Positions 26,905-38,530 of a stretch of DNA of 64,000 nt are shown here, piece after piece. Each line of letters starts with the position of its first letter. Position 1 is the stretch's first letter. The notes below the pieces were generated by a model, which was not told the origin of the DNA, did not search any database, and saw only the letters and a program-made list of their open reading frames with translations. This DNA is from Rhizobium cauense. GTDB taxonomy: Bacteria > Pseudomonadota > Alphaproteobacteria > Rhizobiales > Rhizobiaceae. The stretch covers positions 186,001 to 250,000 of the forward strand of contig NZ_JAEUAT010000005.1 of the NCBI RefSeq assembly GCF_019511525.1, given 5' to 3'. Both the position numbers and the translations under genes were made by a program.

Positions 26905-26939
26905 GGCAATCGCCTCCGTGGGCGGTTGCCTTCCTTTTT
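26905..26939 (+). terminator. Intercistronic terminator/attenuator between fbpA and fbpB
   Basis: GGCAATCGCC, 6-nt loop, GGCGGTTGCC (one G-U pair), then TTCCTTTTT. It probably lowers permease and ATPase expression relative to the binding protein, as in many ABC importer operons. Confidence 0.75.
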
Positions 26940-26960
26940 CAGCGTATAAAGGCGGCGGCC

Positions 26961-28562
26961 TTGCTGCAGGACAACAGATTGCTTGTTCCCGGCCATGACA
27001 GGCCGATCGTGCGGCCGGTGGCGGGAATAGATCGGCTGCGGGCGCGTCTACCTCACGCTTCCGTCATCCTCTTTGCTTCCGTCGTTGCGCTGTTCAGTCT
27101 GGTTCCCCTTGGTTTTATCGGCTGGATTACCTTTGATGTTGGGTGGGCGACTGTAAGGGAACTCGTATTCCGAGCGCGCGTCGGTGAGCTGCTCGTCAAT
27201 ACGGTGCTGCTGGAAGCCTTTACCATTCCGCTGTCGATCGCCCTTGCTGTCACGCTTGCTTGGCTCGTCGAGCGGACTGACATCCCCTTCGCGCGGCTCT
27301 GGTCATGGTTGGCGGTTGCGCCGCTCGCAGTGCCTGCCTTCGTTCATAGCTACGCGTGGATCAGCCTCGTTCCCGGCATGCGTGGACTGCAGAGCGGTGT
27401 CTTCGTATCCGTATTGGCGTACTTCCCGTTTCTCTATCTGCCTGTTGCCGCTGCCTTGCGCCGGCTCGATCCAGCTATTGAGGACGCGGCCTCCTCCCTC
27501 GGCCTCGGCCCTTGGCGTCTGTTTTTCCGTACGATCCTGCCGCAATTGCGCTTCGCGATCTGCGGTGGCTCGCTGCTGATCGCGTTGCACCTGCTGTCGG
27601 AATACGGTCTCTACGTGATGATCCGGTTTGACACGTTTGCGACCGCGATCGTCGACCAGTTTCAATCCGCCTACAACAGCCCTGCTGCAAACATGCTGGG
27701 CGGTGTTCTTGTGTGCTGCTGCCTGTTTCTGCTCGGCCTCGAAATCCTGCTGCGTGGCAACGAACGATATGCCCGTGTCGGATCCGGGTCTGCGCGGCCA
27801 GCGGACCGCCGCCGGCTTGGCTGGTTCGTGTTGCCGGCAATCCTGCTTCAGGTGGGATTGGCAGCTTTGACGCTCGGCGTCCCCTTGGTCACGCTGTTGC
27901 GGTGGCTCTATCTCGGTGGGCTTGCGGTCTGGCGCGTCGACACGGTGGGCAATGCGTTTGTGCAAACCATCATTCTTGCGATCGCCGGGGGCGTACTTGC
28001 GACGATCGCCGCCGCCCCGATGGCCTGGCTTTCTGTGCGGGCGCCGGGACGTCTGCAGCGTCTGCTCGAGGCTTGCCACTACTATGTTGGCTCCCTGCCG
28101 GGTGTGGTCGTGGCGCTTGCTCTGGTGACGATCACCGTCCGTCTGGTGCTGCCGCTCTATCAGACCTTTGCCACGCTCATCGCCGCCTACATCCTCTTGT
28201 TCCTTCCGCGTGCAATGGTCGGCCTGCGGGCCAGCATCGCGCAGGCGCCCGTGGAGCTCGAGCGTGCCGCAATGGGTCTTGGCCGAACACCTGCTCAGGC
28301 CGTGAGGCAGATCACCATGCGGCTGGCCGCGCCCGGTGCGGCTGCCAGTGTTGCGCTTGTCGGTCTCGGGATTACCAACGAACTGACGGCGACATTGATG
28401 CTGGCACCCAATGGGGTGGAAACTCTCGCGACGAGATTCTGGTCGCTGACGAGCGAGATCGACTACGTGGCAGCCGCGCCTTACGCATTCATGATGGTCG
28501 TGCTATCGCTGCCGCTCACCCTCCTTCTCTATGCCCAATCGAAACGGACTGCCGGACAATGA
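26961..28562 (+). CDS. fbpB: Fe(III) ABC transporter permease (two fused halves)
   Basis: 533 residues with about 12 hydrophobic segments and two BPD-transport (EAA-type) loops: [20 protein letters not shown] in the first half and [20 protein letters not shown] in the second. This is the duplicated permease of FbpB/SfuB/FutB systems. The start is uncertain: TTG at 26961 has AAAGGCGG upstream and is used here; no in-frame ATG is near. The stop overlaps the start of the ATPase gene (ATGA). Confidence 0.88.
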   Translation: MLQDNRLLVPGHDRPIVRPVAGIDRLRARLPHASVILFASVVALFSLVPLGFIGWITFDVGWATVRELVFRARVGELLVNTVLLEAFTIPLSIALAVTLAWLVERTDIPFARLWSWLAVAPLAVPAFVHSYAWISLVPGMRGLQSGVFVSVLAYFPFLYLPVAAALRRLDPAIEDAASSLGLGPWRLFFRTILPQLRFAICGGSLLIALHLLSEYGLYVMIRFDTFATAIVDQFQSAYNSPAANMLGGVLVCCCLFLLGLEILLRGNERYARVGSGSARPADRRRLGWFVLPAILLQVGLAALTLGVPLVTLLRWLYLGGLAVWRVDTVGNAFVQTIILAIAGGVLATIAAAPMAWLSVRAPGRLQRLLEACHYYVGSLPGVVVALALVTITVRLVLPLYQTFATLIAAYILLFLPRAMVGLRASIAQAPVELERAAMGLGRTPAQAVRQITMRLAAPGAAASVALVGLGITNELTATLMLAPNGVETLATRFWSLTSEIDYVAAAPYAFMMVVLSLPLTLLLYAQSKRTAGQ

Positions 28563-29599
28563 CGCTGCTTACGATTGATCGCATCAGCAAGCGCTACGGG
28601 CATGTCCAGGCTTTGCAGGATATTTCACTCGCTGTCGCAGCCGGAAGCCGCACGGCCGTCGTCGGGCCTTCAGGGTCAGGCAAGACAACGCTTTTGCGCA
28701 TCATCGCCGGCTTCGAGCAGCCTGACGACGGCCTTGTGACGCTTGACGGCGAGATTCTGGCGGACGGTCCGGCGGCCGTACCCGCGCACAAGCGAGGCAT
28801 CGGGATCGTGTCGCAGGACGGCGCGCTGTTCCCGCATCTGAGTGTTGCCGACAATATCGGTTTTGGTTTCGAGCGCGGTGCTCCTGATCGCGAACGACGC
28901 ATTATCGACCTGCTGGATATGGTCGAGCTCGATCGCAACATGCTTGCGCGTCGGCCACACCAGCTTTCCGGCGGCCAACAGCAACGTGTGGCGCTTGCCA
29001 GGGCGCTTGGGCGCAAGCCGCGTCTGATGCTGCTCGATGAACCGTTCTCTGCACTGGATACCGGTCTGCGCGAAAATATGCGCAAGGCGGTCGCGCGCGT
29101 TCTACAGTCTGCAGGCATCACGACGATCCTGGTCACGCATGATCAGGCCGAAGCGCTCTCGTTCGCCGATCAGGTTGCCGTCCTGCGGGAAGGCAGGTTG
29201 ATGCAGGCCGGATCACCGCAAACGGTCTATCTGCAGCCGCTCGACCGGGAGACTGCCCTTTTTCTGGGAGACGCGGTCATGCTTCCGGCGGTCGTTCGAA
29301 ACGGCTTTGCCGATTGCGCGCTTGGCCGCGTTGCGGTCGATGGCAATCATCAGGGCAAGGTCGAGATCATGCTGCGCCCTGAGCAGATCAGGGTCGTTCC
29401 TGATGAAAGCGCGCAGACCTATCGCGGACGCGTCGTTGAAGTGGAGTTCGGCGGGGCAATCTGCACTGTCGCTGTGTCGCTTGAGGGTGTGGCGCTGCCG
29501 CCGATCATGATCAAGACGTCGAGCGTTGCGCTACCGGAGCGAGGCGATCATGTTCGCCTCGAGATCGCCGGCAAGGCGCATGTTTTCGGAAGGCGCTGA
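28559..29599 (+). CDS. fbpC: Fe(III) ABC transporter ATP-binding protein
   Basis: 346 residues. Walker A is GPSGSGKTT, the signature LSGGQQQR, Walker [13 protein letters not shown], and the H-loop [12 protein letters not shown]-terminal regulatory (TOBE-like) domain follows ([10 protein letters not shown]). The ATG overlaps the fbpB stop. A much longer open frame runs upstream through fbpB and is not coding. The stop abuts the stop of the convergent glucanase gene: TGA then TCA, no gap. Confidence 0.93.
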   Translation: MTLLTIDRISKRYGHVQALQDISLAVAAGSRTAVVGPSGSGKTTLLRIIAGFEQPDDGLVTLDGEILADGPAAVPAHKRGIGIVSQDGALFPHLSVADNIGFGFERGAPDRERRIIDLLDMVELDRNMLARRPHQLSGGQQQRVALARALGRKPRLMLLDEPFSALDTGLRENMRKAVARVLQSAGITTILVTHDQAEALSFADQVAVLREGRLMQAGSPQTVYLQPLDRETALFLGDAVMLPAVVRNGFADCALGRVAVDGNHQGKVEIMLRPEQIRVVPDESAQTYRGRVVEVEFGGAICTVAVSLEGVALPPIMIKTSSVALPERGDHVRLEIAGKAHVFGRR

Positions 29600-30967
29600 T
29601 CAGGCGGTTTTCAGTTCGGGACGTTCTTCTTCAGACAGCCAGCCACCGGTAAAACCTGCGCGCTCGAGACCGCGCCGGATCACCGTTGACCGCCGCATCA
29701 GGCCCCAGATGAAGTCTGACCGATCGTTTTCGATCGTCATCACAAGAAGTCCCTGATCGATGCCGACACAGCGATCGTCAACCCAGCCTTCAGGTCGCTT
29801 GGTTTTGACCGTCGGATTGAAACCGCCAGGGAATCGATCCTCGTAAAGCAGGTTAGGGTAGGTTGATATCAAGGCGTGAAGGCCGTCGAGCGAGGCCTGT
29901 CGGTCGTAGGGGAGCGATGCAAGCGCTGCCCAGGGTGCGATCGTGCCGTCATCTGGTCCAAGCGGTGCACCGCGGGCGGCATAGCCGAGCACGCGCGGGT
30001 GCCGACCGCCACGCATATTGCGGGTCGGGGGAGGGCCGTCGGAGGCAGAGAGACCCCAGATGTCCTTGTTGTAGCCGACAAAGTGACCGGGATTGCGCTC
30101 AGCGTAGTCCCGCTGCACGGCGATCGATAACTGCGTGTTGCGGAAATAGTCCCAGTTGCGATCGGCCATCGGTTTGTCCTGGATTCCGCGGAAATCGATC
30201 CAGGCATGCGAGAAGAAATGAATGAAGAGCGGACCGGCATAGAGATAGGGCTGGTCACCAAACAGCATCCACGAATAGCTCGCGGTAAAGGCCTCATAGC
30301 TTGACGCCGGGATCGGATGCGTCGGGGAGGCAAGAGCCAGCGTATAAAGCAGAACTGCTTCATCATAGCCCTGCCAGCGCCAACGCAGGAAACCACTACC
30401 TGGCTTCCAGCCCATGCAAACGGTCTGGCCTTTGTTCAGCGCCCAGTGCCAGTCGATTCTCTCATAGACCACGTTCGCGAGCCTGCGGATCTCCGACTCG
30501 GCTTCGGTGTTACGGTCAAAATAGGCGGCAGCGGTCAGCATGCCCGCAACAAGAAGCGTGGTGTCGATCGTCGACAGTTCGCTGTTCCAGGCACGGTGGC
30601 CGGTATCCATATGCAGGAAGTGATAGAAGAAACCGCAATAGCCGATAGCGTGTCGCTCGCGGCCTTGGTGGCCGTTGGCAAAGAAACAAAGGGTCTTCAG
30701 CGTGTAGTCGATGGCATCGGAGCGCTGCATCCAGCCACGTTCGACGGCGACGGGGTAGGAAGACAAGGAAAAGCCGACCGCCGCGATGCTACACGGGACG
30801 CCAGCGATGGAGGTGTCCGCAACGAGCCCGTTTTCAGCGTTGTAGTGCTTCGGGAAATAATTGAATGCGCCTTGCTGAAGCCTATCGATCAGCGCAGCGT
30901 CCGATTCCTCGGTCCGTTTTAACATACGTGCCAAGCCCAACGTGTTGTCCAAGCCCAGGTTGAACAT
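29600..30967 (-). CDS. Glucoamylase-family (GH144-type) beta-1,2-glucanase-like protein
   Basis: About 455 residues of an (alpha/alpha)6-barrel family. Seen: QQGAFNYFPKHYNAENGLVA, ELSTIDTTLLVAGMLTAA, GFLRWRWQGYDEAVLLY, and GYNKDIWGLSASDGP. These match the glucoamylase/GH144 family, whose characterised members are endo-beta-1,2-glucanases. No signal peptide is evident, so the enzyme may be cytoplasmic. Rhizobia make cyclic beta-1,2-glucans, making turnover of that polymer a possible role. Start choices are 30967 and 30925, both with weak ribosome-binding sites. It lies 80 nt downstream of thiE on the same strand but need not share its transcript. Confidence 0.78.
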   Translation of the reverse strand: MFNLGLDNTLGLARMLKRTEESDAALIDRLQQGAFNYFPKHYNAENGLVADTSIAGVPCSIAAVGFSLSSYPVAVERGWMQRSDAIDYTLKTLCFFANGHQGRERHAIGYCGFFYHFLHMDTGHRAWNSELSTIDTTLLVAGMLTAAAYFDRNTEAESEIRRLANVVYERIDWHWALNKGQTVCMGWKPGSGFLRWRWQGYDEAVLLYTLALASPTHPIPASSYEAFTASYSWMLFGDQPYLYAGPLFIHFFSHAWIDFRGIQDKPMADRNWDYFRNTQLSIAVQRDYAERNPGHFVGYNKDIWGLSASDGPPPTRNMRGGRHPRVLGYAARGAPLGPDDGTIAPWAALASLPYDRQASLDGLHALISTYPNLLYEDRFPGGFNPTVKTKRPEGWVDDRCVGIDQGLLVMTIENDRSDFIWGLMRRSTVIRRGLERAGFTGGWLSEEERPELKTA

Positions 30968-31047
30968 GCGGAAGCATGGTCCGCAAATCAATCATTTTTG
31001 ACGGCGTTGCGACTACACGCCGCCCCATCGAGTGTGCCATTTGCCGG

Positions 31048-31674
31048 TTACGCTATGGTTTCGTCCACCGTTCGCCACGCTGCTGTGGCAGCAAGCCATT
31101 GCAGTGTTCGCGCTTCGGGGTCCGGGTTCAAGGTGATGTCGGTCACGACCGCAGCACTGTCAGCCCCCTGTGACAGGACGCCTTCTACGCGATCAACGTT
31201 CAAGCCGCCAATGGCGACAAGCGGCAGTTCGCCGACGCGCGCCTTCCAGATGCGCAGGCGTTCCGGGCCCTGCGGCGCCCACTTCATCTGTTTGAGGATG
31301 GTCGGGTAGATCGGACCAAGCGCGATGTAGTCCGGCTTCGCCGCCAATGCTGTGTCGAGCTCGGCATTGTCGTGGGTGGACAGTCCGAGCTTCAGGCCGG
31401 CGCCACGGATGGCGCCGAGATCGGCTGCTTCCAGATCCTCCTGGCCGAGGTGGACGAAATCGCATCCTTCGTCGATGGCGAGTTGCCAGTAATCGTTGAC
31501 GATCAGCTGACAGCCATGCGCTGAGCAGATTGCCTTTGCCGCTCGGATTTCCTGGCACAACTGCGTTGGCGCTTTGTCCTTGATCCTGAGTTGCACAAGC
31601 TTGACGCCAAGCGGCACCAGCCGCGCGATCCACTCGGCACTATCGACGATGAGATAAAAGGGATCCAGTTTCAT
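31048..31674 (-). CDS. thiE: Thiamine-phosphate synthase
   Basis: 208 residues, a TIM-barrel enzyme joining HMP-pyrophosphate and the thiazole phosphate. Typical segments are [14 protein letters not shown], the [24 protein letters not shown] stretch, the LGPIYPT motif and [10 protein letters not shown]. It is the last gene of thiCOSGE. Its ATG overlaps the thiG stop (ATGA at 31674-31671). Confidence 0.94.
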   Translation of the reverse strand: MKLDPFYLIVDSAEWIARLVPLGVKLVQLRIKDKAPTQLCQEIRAAKAICSAHGCQLIVNDYWQLAIDEGCDFVHLGQEDLEAADLGAIRGAGLKLGLSTHDNAELDTALAAKPDYIALGPIYPTILKQMKWAPQGPERLRIWKARVGELPLVAIGGLNVDRVEGVLSQGADSAAVVTDITLNPDPEARTLQWLAATAAWRTVDETIA

Positions 31675-32444
31675 GCGAACGCGGCCTTTCCGATGATAGG
31701 TGTCGAGGGAACCGCGACATCGCGCGGCTCCAGCATGCCGGCGCCGAAGGCTTCGTGGCCCGACTCGATTGCCTTGGCGAATGCACTTGCCATGGCAACC
31801 GGGTCGCCGGCGCCGGCGACAGCAGTGTTCAGCAAAACGGCATCAAAGCCGAGCTCCATGACAGACGTCGCGTGTGAAGGCCGACCGACACCGGCGTCAA
31901 CGATGAGGGGAATGTCCGGGAAATGTGCGCGCATGGAACGGAGTGCCGTTGGGTTCAGCGGTCCTGCGGCACTTCCGATCGGGGCACACCAGGGCATCAA
32001 CACCCCGCAACCCGCCTCAAGTAGCTTCTCGGCCACCACGAGGTCGTCGGTCGTGTAGGGAAAGACCTCGAAACCTTCGGCTGACAGGATACGTGCGGCC
32101 TCGACCAGGCCGAAGACATCGGGCTGAAGCGTATCGTGATTGCCGATCACCTCCAGCTTGATCCAATTGGTGCCGAACAACTCGCGCGCCATCTTGGCCG
32201 TCAGCACCGCCTCGGAGACTCCATGGCAGCCTGCTGTATTCGGTAGAACCCGAACGCCAAGCGCGCGGATCATTTCGAAGAAGGCACCGCCACTTCGTCC
32301 GCCGGCGGTCTCGCGGCGAAGCGAAACGGTGACGATCTCTGTTCCCGATCGTTTGACGGCCTCCGCAAGGATCGCGGGTGAGGGATATCGTGCGGTTCCC
32401 AGAAGCAGTCGGGAAGAGATTTCGGCGTCATAAAGCTTCAGCAT
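31671..32444 (-). CDS. thiG: Thiazole synthase
   Basis: 257 residues. Starts [20 protein letters not shown]. The Schiff-base lysine lies in [10 protein letters not shown], and the phosphate-binding loop region is [20 protein letters not shown]. ThiG makes thiazole phosphate from deoxyxylulose phosphate, dehydroglycine and ThiS thiocarboxylate. An upstream extension of the frame covers the thiS region and is rejected; the ATG at 32444 is 2 nt past the thiS stop. Confidence 0.96.
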   Translation of the reverse strand: MLKLYDAEISSRLLLGTARYPSPAILAEAVKRSGTEIVTVSLRRETAGGRSGGAFFEMIRALGVRVLPNTAGCHGVSEAVLTAKMARELFGTNWIKLEVIGNHDTLQPDVFGLVEAARILSAEGFEVFPYTTDDLVVAEKLLEAGCGVLMPWCAPIGSAAGPLNPTALRSMRAHFPDIPLIVDAGVGRPSHATSVMELGFDAVLLNTAVAGAGDPVAMASAFAKAIESGHEAFGAGMLEPRDVAVPSTPIIGKAAFA

Positions 32445-32446
32445 CG

Positions 32447-32644
32447 TCAGCCTCCCTGCATTGGTGACAGGATTTCGATCCTGTCGTTGTCGCTGAGCGC
32501 ATGGTCGGCGCGATCCTCGCGGTGGACGATTTCGCCGTTGACGGCGGTTGCCAGCCAGTCGCCTTCGTATTCCATCACCGTCAGCAGTTCGGACAGTGTT
32601 GGTGCTATGAGGTCGTGATGTTCGCCGTTGACGATCAGTTTCAT
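32447..32644 (-). CDS. thiS: Sulfur carrier protein ThiS
   Basis: 65 residues with a ubiquitin-like pattern ([20 protein letters not shown]) and the essential C-terminal Gly-Gly (SPMQGG), which is adenylated and converted to a thiocarboxylate. Its ATG overlaps the thiO stop. Confidence 0.95.
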   Translation of the reverse strand: MKLIVNGEHHDLIAPTLSELLTVMEYEGDWLATAVNGEIVHREDRADHALSDNDRIEILSPMQGG

Positions 32645-33609
32645 TGGCTATGTCCTCCTGGTTCGGTTCTGGCGAAGACAAGATCCGCGGCTTCCTCCGC
32701 CATTGCAGGCGCTAGCAGGAAGCCGTGGCGGTAGAGGCCGTTCAGCACGACGGCATCGGCCTCGCGGCTCACGCGTGGAAAATTGTCGGCGAATGCCGGC
32801 CGGACGCCGGCACCGGTTTCGACGACTGCCGCATCCGCAAAGGCAGGATGTACGGCATAGGCGGCGTTCAGCAGTTCCATCAACGAACGCGCCGAGACTG
32901 GACCATCAAACTCCGTCTCGATCATGGTGGCACCCACCATGAAGAGGCCATCGCCGCGCGGTACGATGTAAATGGCGAAGCGGGGATGCAGTAGGCGAAC
33001 CGGTCTGGAGAGGACGACCTCGCGGGTTTCCAGATAAAGCATTTCGCCGCGGATGCCGCGAAGTCCGTTCGTCTGTCCGATCCGTGCTGCACCGGTACAG
33101 TCGACGACGTCGTCGTAGTCAGTGGTTTCGGTCACCTGGTCGACGAACGCGACACGCCGGGAGGCGAGCTTTTCCTGTAGCAAACCCAACACCCGACGTG
33201 GGTTGAGATGTCCTTCCAATGAGAAGAAAAGGGCGCGCCTGAAGCGCCCCGCCAGAGATGGCTCCAATGCGGCGACCTGCTCTTCGTCCAGCCATTCATA
33301 GCCGCTTGTGCGACCGGCAAAGCGGTCGAGTTCGCCCTGGTCGCGCGCAGGGGCAACGACCAGCGTTCCGTTTCTGCTGACCTCGCCCGGCAGCATCATG
33401 TTCCACTGGTCGATGGCATCGCGGCCGCGCAGCAATACGGCCTCGTCAGCGCTTTCGCGTTCGCACCAGGGTGCCAGCATGCCGCCGGCGAGCAAGGAGG
33501 CTGCTTGCCGATCGCCCGTATCCAGGACGGTGACGTCGGCACCGCGAAGGCTGAGTTCGTGCGCGACCGTGAGGCCGGCAACGCCGGCCCCTTTGACGAG
33601 AACGTGCAT
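32641..33609 (-). CDS. thiO: Glycine oxidase ThiO
   Basis: 322 residues of the FAD-dependent glycine oxidase family. The dinucleotide motif is [20 protein letters not shown] (the usual first Gly is Lys, VKGAG). A substrate region reads [12 protein letters not shown]. ThiO oxidises glycine to dehydroglycine (iminoacetate) for thiazole synthesis under oxygen, replacing ThiH. An upstream frame extension overlaps thiC and is rejected; the ATG lies 1 nt after the thiC stop, so coupling is likely. Confidence 0.93.
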   Translation of the reverse strand: MHVLVKGAGVAGLTVAHELSLRGADVTVLDTGDRQAASLLAGGMLAPWCERESADEAVLLRGRDAIDQWNMMLPGEVSRNGTLVVAPARDQGELDRFAGRTSGYEWLDEEQVAALEPSLAGRFRRALFFSLEGHLNPRRVLGLLQEKLASRRVAFVDQVTETTDYDDVVDCTGAARIGQTNGLRGIRGEMLYLETREVVLSRPVRLLHPRFAIYIVPRGDGLFMVGATMIETEFDGPVSARSLMELLNAAYAVHPAFADAAVVETGAGVRPAFADNFPRVSREADAVVLNGLYRHGFLLAPAMAEEAADLVFARTEPGGHSQ

Positions 33610-33610
33610 C

Positions 33611-35467
<1,857 letters not shown>

Positions 35468-35546
35468 ACCCAGTCATCAGCCGGAATGATGAAAAGACGC
35501 CGGCACGGATTCCACGCGAAAATCCAATGCCTTCGAGCGCTTGCAC

Positions 35547-35637
35547 CGTCCCTACGCCAGTATGAACTGGATCAGGTTCAACGGGTCACTGCGCGCGATA
35601 GCAGTATCTCAGCCCCTTGCCGGGGACCCCCCTGGTG
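35547..35637 (-). ncRNA. TPP riboswitch (THI element)
   Basis: The minus strand carries the conserved elements in order: a CAGGGGGGTCC-type P1/P2 start, GGGGCTGAGA, then GACCCGTTGAACCTGATC, and a closing GGCGTAGGGA. The last 100 nt to thiC have no U-run terminator, so control is probably translational. Confidence 0.93.
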
Positions 35638-35646
35638 AATGCGAAA

Positions 35647-35676
35647 AGGTTAGAGCCAGAGCAGCAAAGCTGTCAA
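35647..35676 (-). promoter_or_regulatory. Sigma-70-type promoter of the thiCOSGE operon
   Basis: The minus strand shows TTGACA, an 18-nt spacer, TAACCT, ending about 10 nt before the riboswitch. The -35 is perfect and the -10 is weak. Confidence 0.55.
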
Positions 35677-35690
35677 GCCGACTGCCGCAA

Positions 35691-36476
35691 CTACATGGAA
35701 AGGTCCAGAGCTCGGCCTTCGAAGAGGCGGCTCTGGGATCCCTCAAGATGCGCCTTCATAAGAGCCCGCGCGTCTTCTGCGCGTCCTTCGACGATGGCGA
35801 GGTAAATCTTGTTGTGCTCCTCGTAAACCTGCTCGAGGCCCTGACGCGGACCAAGGAGCGATAGGCCATGAAGATGCATGCCGACAGCGATGTGAGCCTT
35901 CAGGGCGTCGATCGAGGCCGTATAATAGTGGTTGTTGGCGGCTTCGGTGACGGCCCGATGGAAGGTGAAGTCGGCGTCGGTGCGATGAAGCTGATGGCTG
36001 GTCGCCTCGCGCAGATCGGCGAGTGCTGCCGCAATCTTCTGGATCGCCGCCTCGTCGCGGCGCTTCGCAGCGAAGTAGGCTGCAGCTGGCTCGATGGTCA
36101 GGCGAAACTCATAGCAGCGCTGGATGTCGGCGATCGTCTTGACGGGCGAATAGGAGAGTTGCGTCGTGGGTGAACCGTGGGCGCTGACGAAGGTGCCGGC
36201 TCCCTGGCGGGCATAGACGATCCCTTGATCCCGCAACCGTGCCAGCGCGTCACGCACGATCGGGCGCGAGACACCGAGCATCGACGCAAGTTCGTGCTCG
36301 CCGGGAAGCCGCGAATCCGGCGGATAGTTTCCGGAGCGAATACGCTCCTGCAACTGGTCGAAGACCCGATCGACCAGTTTCACAGCCTTGCCGCGCTCCG
36401 GCTTGGCTGTCGAGGCCGTCTGGGCTTTCGCCGATACACCGCTAGCTTCGTCCACCTTCATTCTCCCCGCCGGCAT
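35691..36476 (-). CDS. GntR-family regulator with FCD domain
   Basis: 261 residues. A winged helix-turn-helix (LVDRVFDQLQERIRSGNYPP, LPGEHELASMLGVSRPIVRD) is followed by an all-helical FCD effector domain with metal/ligand histidines (DADFTFHRAV, AHIAVGMHLHG). It is the last gene of the transporter operon, 3 nt after the kinase stop. It likely controls both divergent operons, and matching inverted repeats occur in their promoter regions. The substrate is inferred to be the transported acid or an intermediate. Confidence 0.9.
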   Translation of the reverse strand: MPAGRMKVDEASGVSAKAQTASTAKPERGKAVKLVDRVFDQLQERIRSGNYPPDSRLPGEHELASMLGVSRPIVRDALARLRDQGIVYARQGAGTFVSAHGSPTTQLSYSPVKTIADIQRCYEFRLTIEPAAAYFAAKRRDEAAIQKIAAALADLREATSHQLHRTDADFTFHRAVTEAANNHYYTASIDALKAHIAVGMHLHGLSLLGPRQGLEQVYEEHNKIYLAIVEGRAEDARALMKAHLEGSQSRLFEGRALDLSM

Positions 36477-36479
36477 TGC

Positions 36480-37541
36480 CTATGCCGCCTGATTCTGTGC
36501 AATCAGTTTTAGCAAACTATCAGAATTACCGAAGCCCCCGGACTTCACCGCGCAACGGAAACGCAGGCCATTGGCCGTTGTGACCTCAAACCACGGAATG
36601 CCCGCTTCGATTTCGCCCTGTGGCCTGAGGATCCGAATTCCGAGCTCCCGAAAAACCGCCAGCGCCGTATCACCACCGCCCACGATCAGCATGTCGGGGC
36701 GTGTCATCTCAATCAGCGATTTTACGCCTTTTGCGAAGCGGTCGGCAACTGCCACGGCTTCGCCGGTGATTTCGCCGGTGCAGCGAACGAGTAACGGCAA
36801 GCCAACCTGTATATCGGGCGGCACGGCTCCCATGGATGCATCGATGGCAGCGGCGAGGGCGCCCGTACTCTCCAGCTTGGTCATCTGTGCCGACGTGATC
36901 GGGTCGCGGGAGCCGAACGCGAAGACGGTCCGGCTCGATGCGGCAAAGGCTTTGCTTGCCTTGCTCGGTTGGCCGATCCTGCGGGCAAATGCAGCTCCGA
37001 CACCGCGGGCGCCGACGGCAAGGGTCGTCCTCCAGTCGTAAGCGCCAACCACTAGGTCGAGATCGCTGTCCGTTTCAGCATCACGGACCAGAACTTCGCA
37101 TTTGCTTGCGCCGAAAAGCTCTGCAACCGGCAGCGGCGTATCGACGCCACGACCGACGACATGGCCGTTGCGGGTGAAGCGCTCCTGATCTGGAATGGCC
37201 GGTGCCGCCACGATTGCGTCGTGACCGAAGACAGCAGCCAAGGCTGCGCTTTCCGCTGCAACATTTCCCTTGAGCCGGGAGTCGATCTTTTTCAGTACGA
37301 CCTGAGGCGAGGCGGCAAGAAGGGCCTTCGCCGCAGCGCTGACCGTTCTTGCCGCTTCCTCCTCCGGGAGAGCCCGTGAAGCCGTGTTGACCACGACGAT
37401 TTCGCAATCGGTCGCGAGCGTTTCCGATATGGCTCCGGTGTCGATCGCGACAGCGACGGAGAGGCCGGCGTCGACAAAGGGGGTTCCCGTGTCGAGCGCG
37501 CCGGTCAGGTCGTCAGCGATGATCGCGACCTTCAGCGTCAT
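36480..37541 (-). CDS. Four-carbon acid sugar kinase family protein (DUF1537)
   Basis: 353 residues. The N-terminal substrate domain begins KVAIIADDLTGALDTGTPF, the signature of this family, and the C-terminal nucleotide domain has LIVGGGDTALAVFRELGI. Family members phosphorylate D-threonate, D-erythronate or L-threonate at O4. A PdxA2-family gene in the divergent operon would oxidise the product and release dihydroxyacetone phosphate, as in the D-threonate pathway. The start overlaps the upstream ATPase stop (ATGA at 37541-37538). Confidence 0.88.
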   Translation of the reverse strand: MTLKVAIIADDLTGALDTGTPFVDAGLSVAVAIDTGAISETLATDCEIVVVNTASRALPEEEAARTVSAAAKALLAASPQVVLKKIDSRLKGNVAAESAALAAVFGHDAIVAAPAIPDQERFTRNGHVVGRGVDTPLPVAELFGASKCEVLVRDAETDSDLDLVVGAYDWRTTLAVGARGVGAAFARRIGQPSKASKAFAASSRTVFAFGSRDPITSAQMTKLESTGALAAAIDASMGAVPPDIQVGLPLLVRCTGEITGEAVAVADRFAKGVKSLIEMTRPDMLIVGGGDTALAVFRELGIRILRPQGEIEAGIPWFEVTTANGLRFRCAVKSGGFGNSDSLLKLIAQNQAA

Positions 37542-38530
37542 GCAGTCTGCCCCGTGTTGACGGCATGGCAGGCCACGAGATGACCGGGTTTGGCTTCCTT
37601 CCATTCCGGCACGAGCTTGCTGCAAACGTCCATGGCGATCGGGCAGCGCGAATGGAAGCGGCAGCCGCTCGGCGGGTTGAGCGGGCTCGGCACATCGCCC
37701 TGCAGGATCTGACGTTTGCGTGTCCGCTCAAGTTCCGGATCGGTTTCCGGAACGGCTGACAGCAGCGCCCTGGTGTAGGGATGCAGAGGGTTTTCGAACA
37801 GCTCTTCGCGCGTGGCAAGTTCCGCCAAGCGGCCGAGATACATGACACCGACACGGGTGCTGATGTGGCGTACGACGGCCAGATCATGGGCGATGAACAG
37901 GTAAGTCAGGCCATACTTCTCCTGGAGGTCGAGCAGGAGATTGATGATCTGGGCCTGGATCGACACGTCGAGCGCCGAGATGGCTTCGTCGCAGACGATG
38001 AATTTCGGCTGGCAGGCGAGCGCGCGAGCGATGACAACACGCTGCCTTTGGCCGCCGGAGAGCTCGTGCGGATAGCGTTGGGCAAAGCGGGTCGGCAGGC
38101 CGACATCGGTCAGCAGTGTGGCGATCTTGTCCTTGAGTTCCGCCTTCGTGCAGAGTTTGTGGAAGAGGATCGGCTCGCCGATCGCCTCACCGATCGTCAT
38201 GCGCGGGTTGAGCGTCGAATAGGGGTCCTGGAAGACGATCTGCAGGTCGCGGCGGAAAGGCCGCATTTGCTTTTCATCCAGCGTCGCCAGATCCTGCCCC
38301 TTGTAGACCACCTTGCCTGAGGTCGCCTTGTAGAGGTTGAGGATCGTAAATCCGGTGGTCGACTTGCCGCAGCCGGATTCGCCGACCAGGGAAAGCGTTT
38401 CGCCCTCCATGATGTCGAGATTGACGTTATCGAGCGCATAGACCGTCGCGGCGCGCTCACCGAAGGCGCCAAGCTTGACGTGGAAGTGCTTGACGAGGTT
38501 CTCGACCTTGAGCAGTGGTTGGGCACCCAT
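37538..38530 (-). CDS. Peptide/opine-type ABC transporter ATPase, DppF-like
   Basis: 330 residues. Walker A is [10 protein letters not shown], the signature LSGGQRQRV, Walker [13 protein letters not shown], and a C-terminal oligopeptide-transporter zone ([15 protein letters not shown]). The ATG at 38530 overlaps the stop of the preceding ATPase; a GTG at 38533 is also in frame. Two ATPases, two permeases and one binding protein make a complete Dpp/Opp-class importer. The likely load in this locus is an acid sugar or its conjugate, not necessarily a peptide. Confidence 0.93.
   Translation of the reverse strand: MGAQPLLKVENLVKHFHVKLGAFGERAATVYALDNVNLDIMEGETLSLVGESGCGKSTTGFTILNLYKATSGKVVYKGQDLATLDEKQMRPFRRDLQIVFQDPYSTLNPRMTIGEAIGEPILFHKLCTKAELKDKIATLLTDVGLPTRFAQRYPHELSGGQRQRVVIARALACQPKFIVCDEAISALDVSIQAQIINLLLDLQEKYGLTYLFIAHDLAVVRHISTRVGVMYLGRLAELATREELFENPLHPYTRALLSAVPETDPELERTRKRQILQGDVPSPLNPPSGCRFHSRCPIAMDVCSKLVPEWKEAKPGHLVACHAVNTGQTA

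Noticed and set aside
27713..28558. Long upstream extension of the iron ABC ATPase frame
   Set aside because: The extension lies inside the permease gene in another frame. The ATGA overlap at 28559 and the family N-terminus [14 protein letters not shown] fix the real start.
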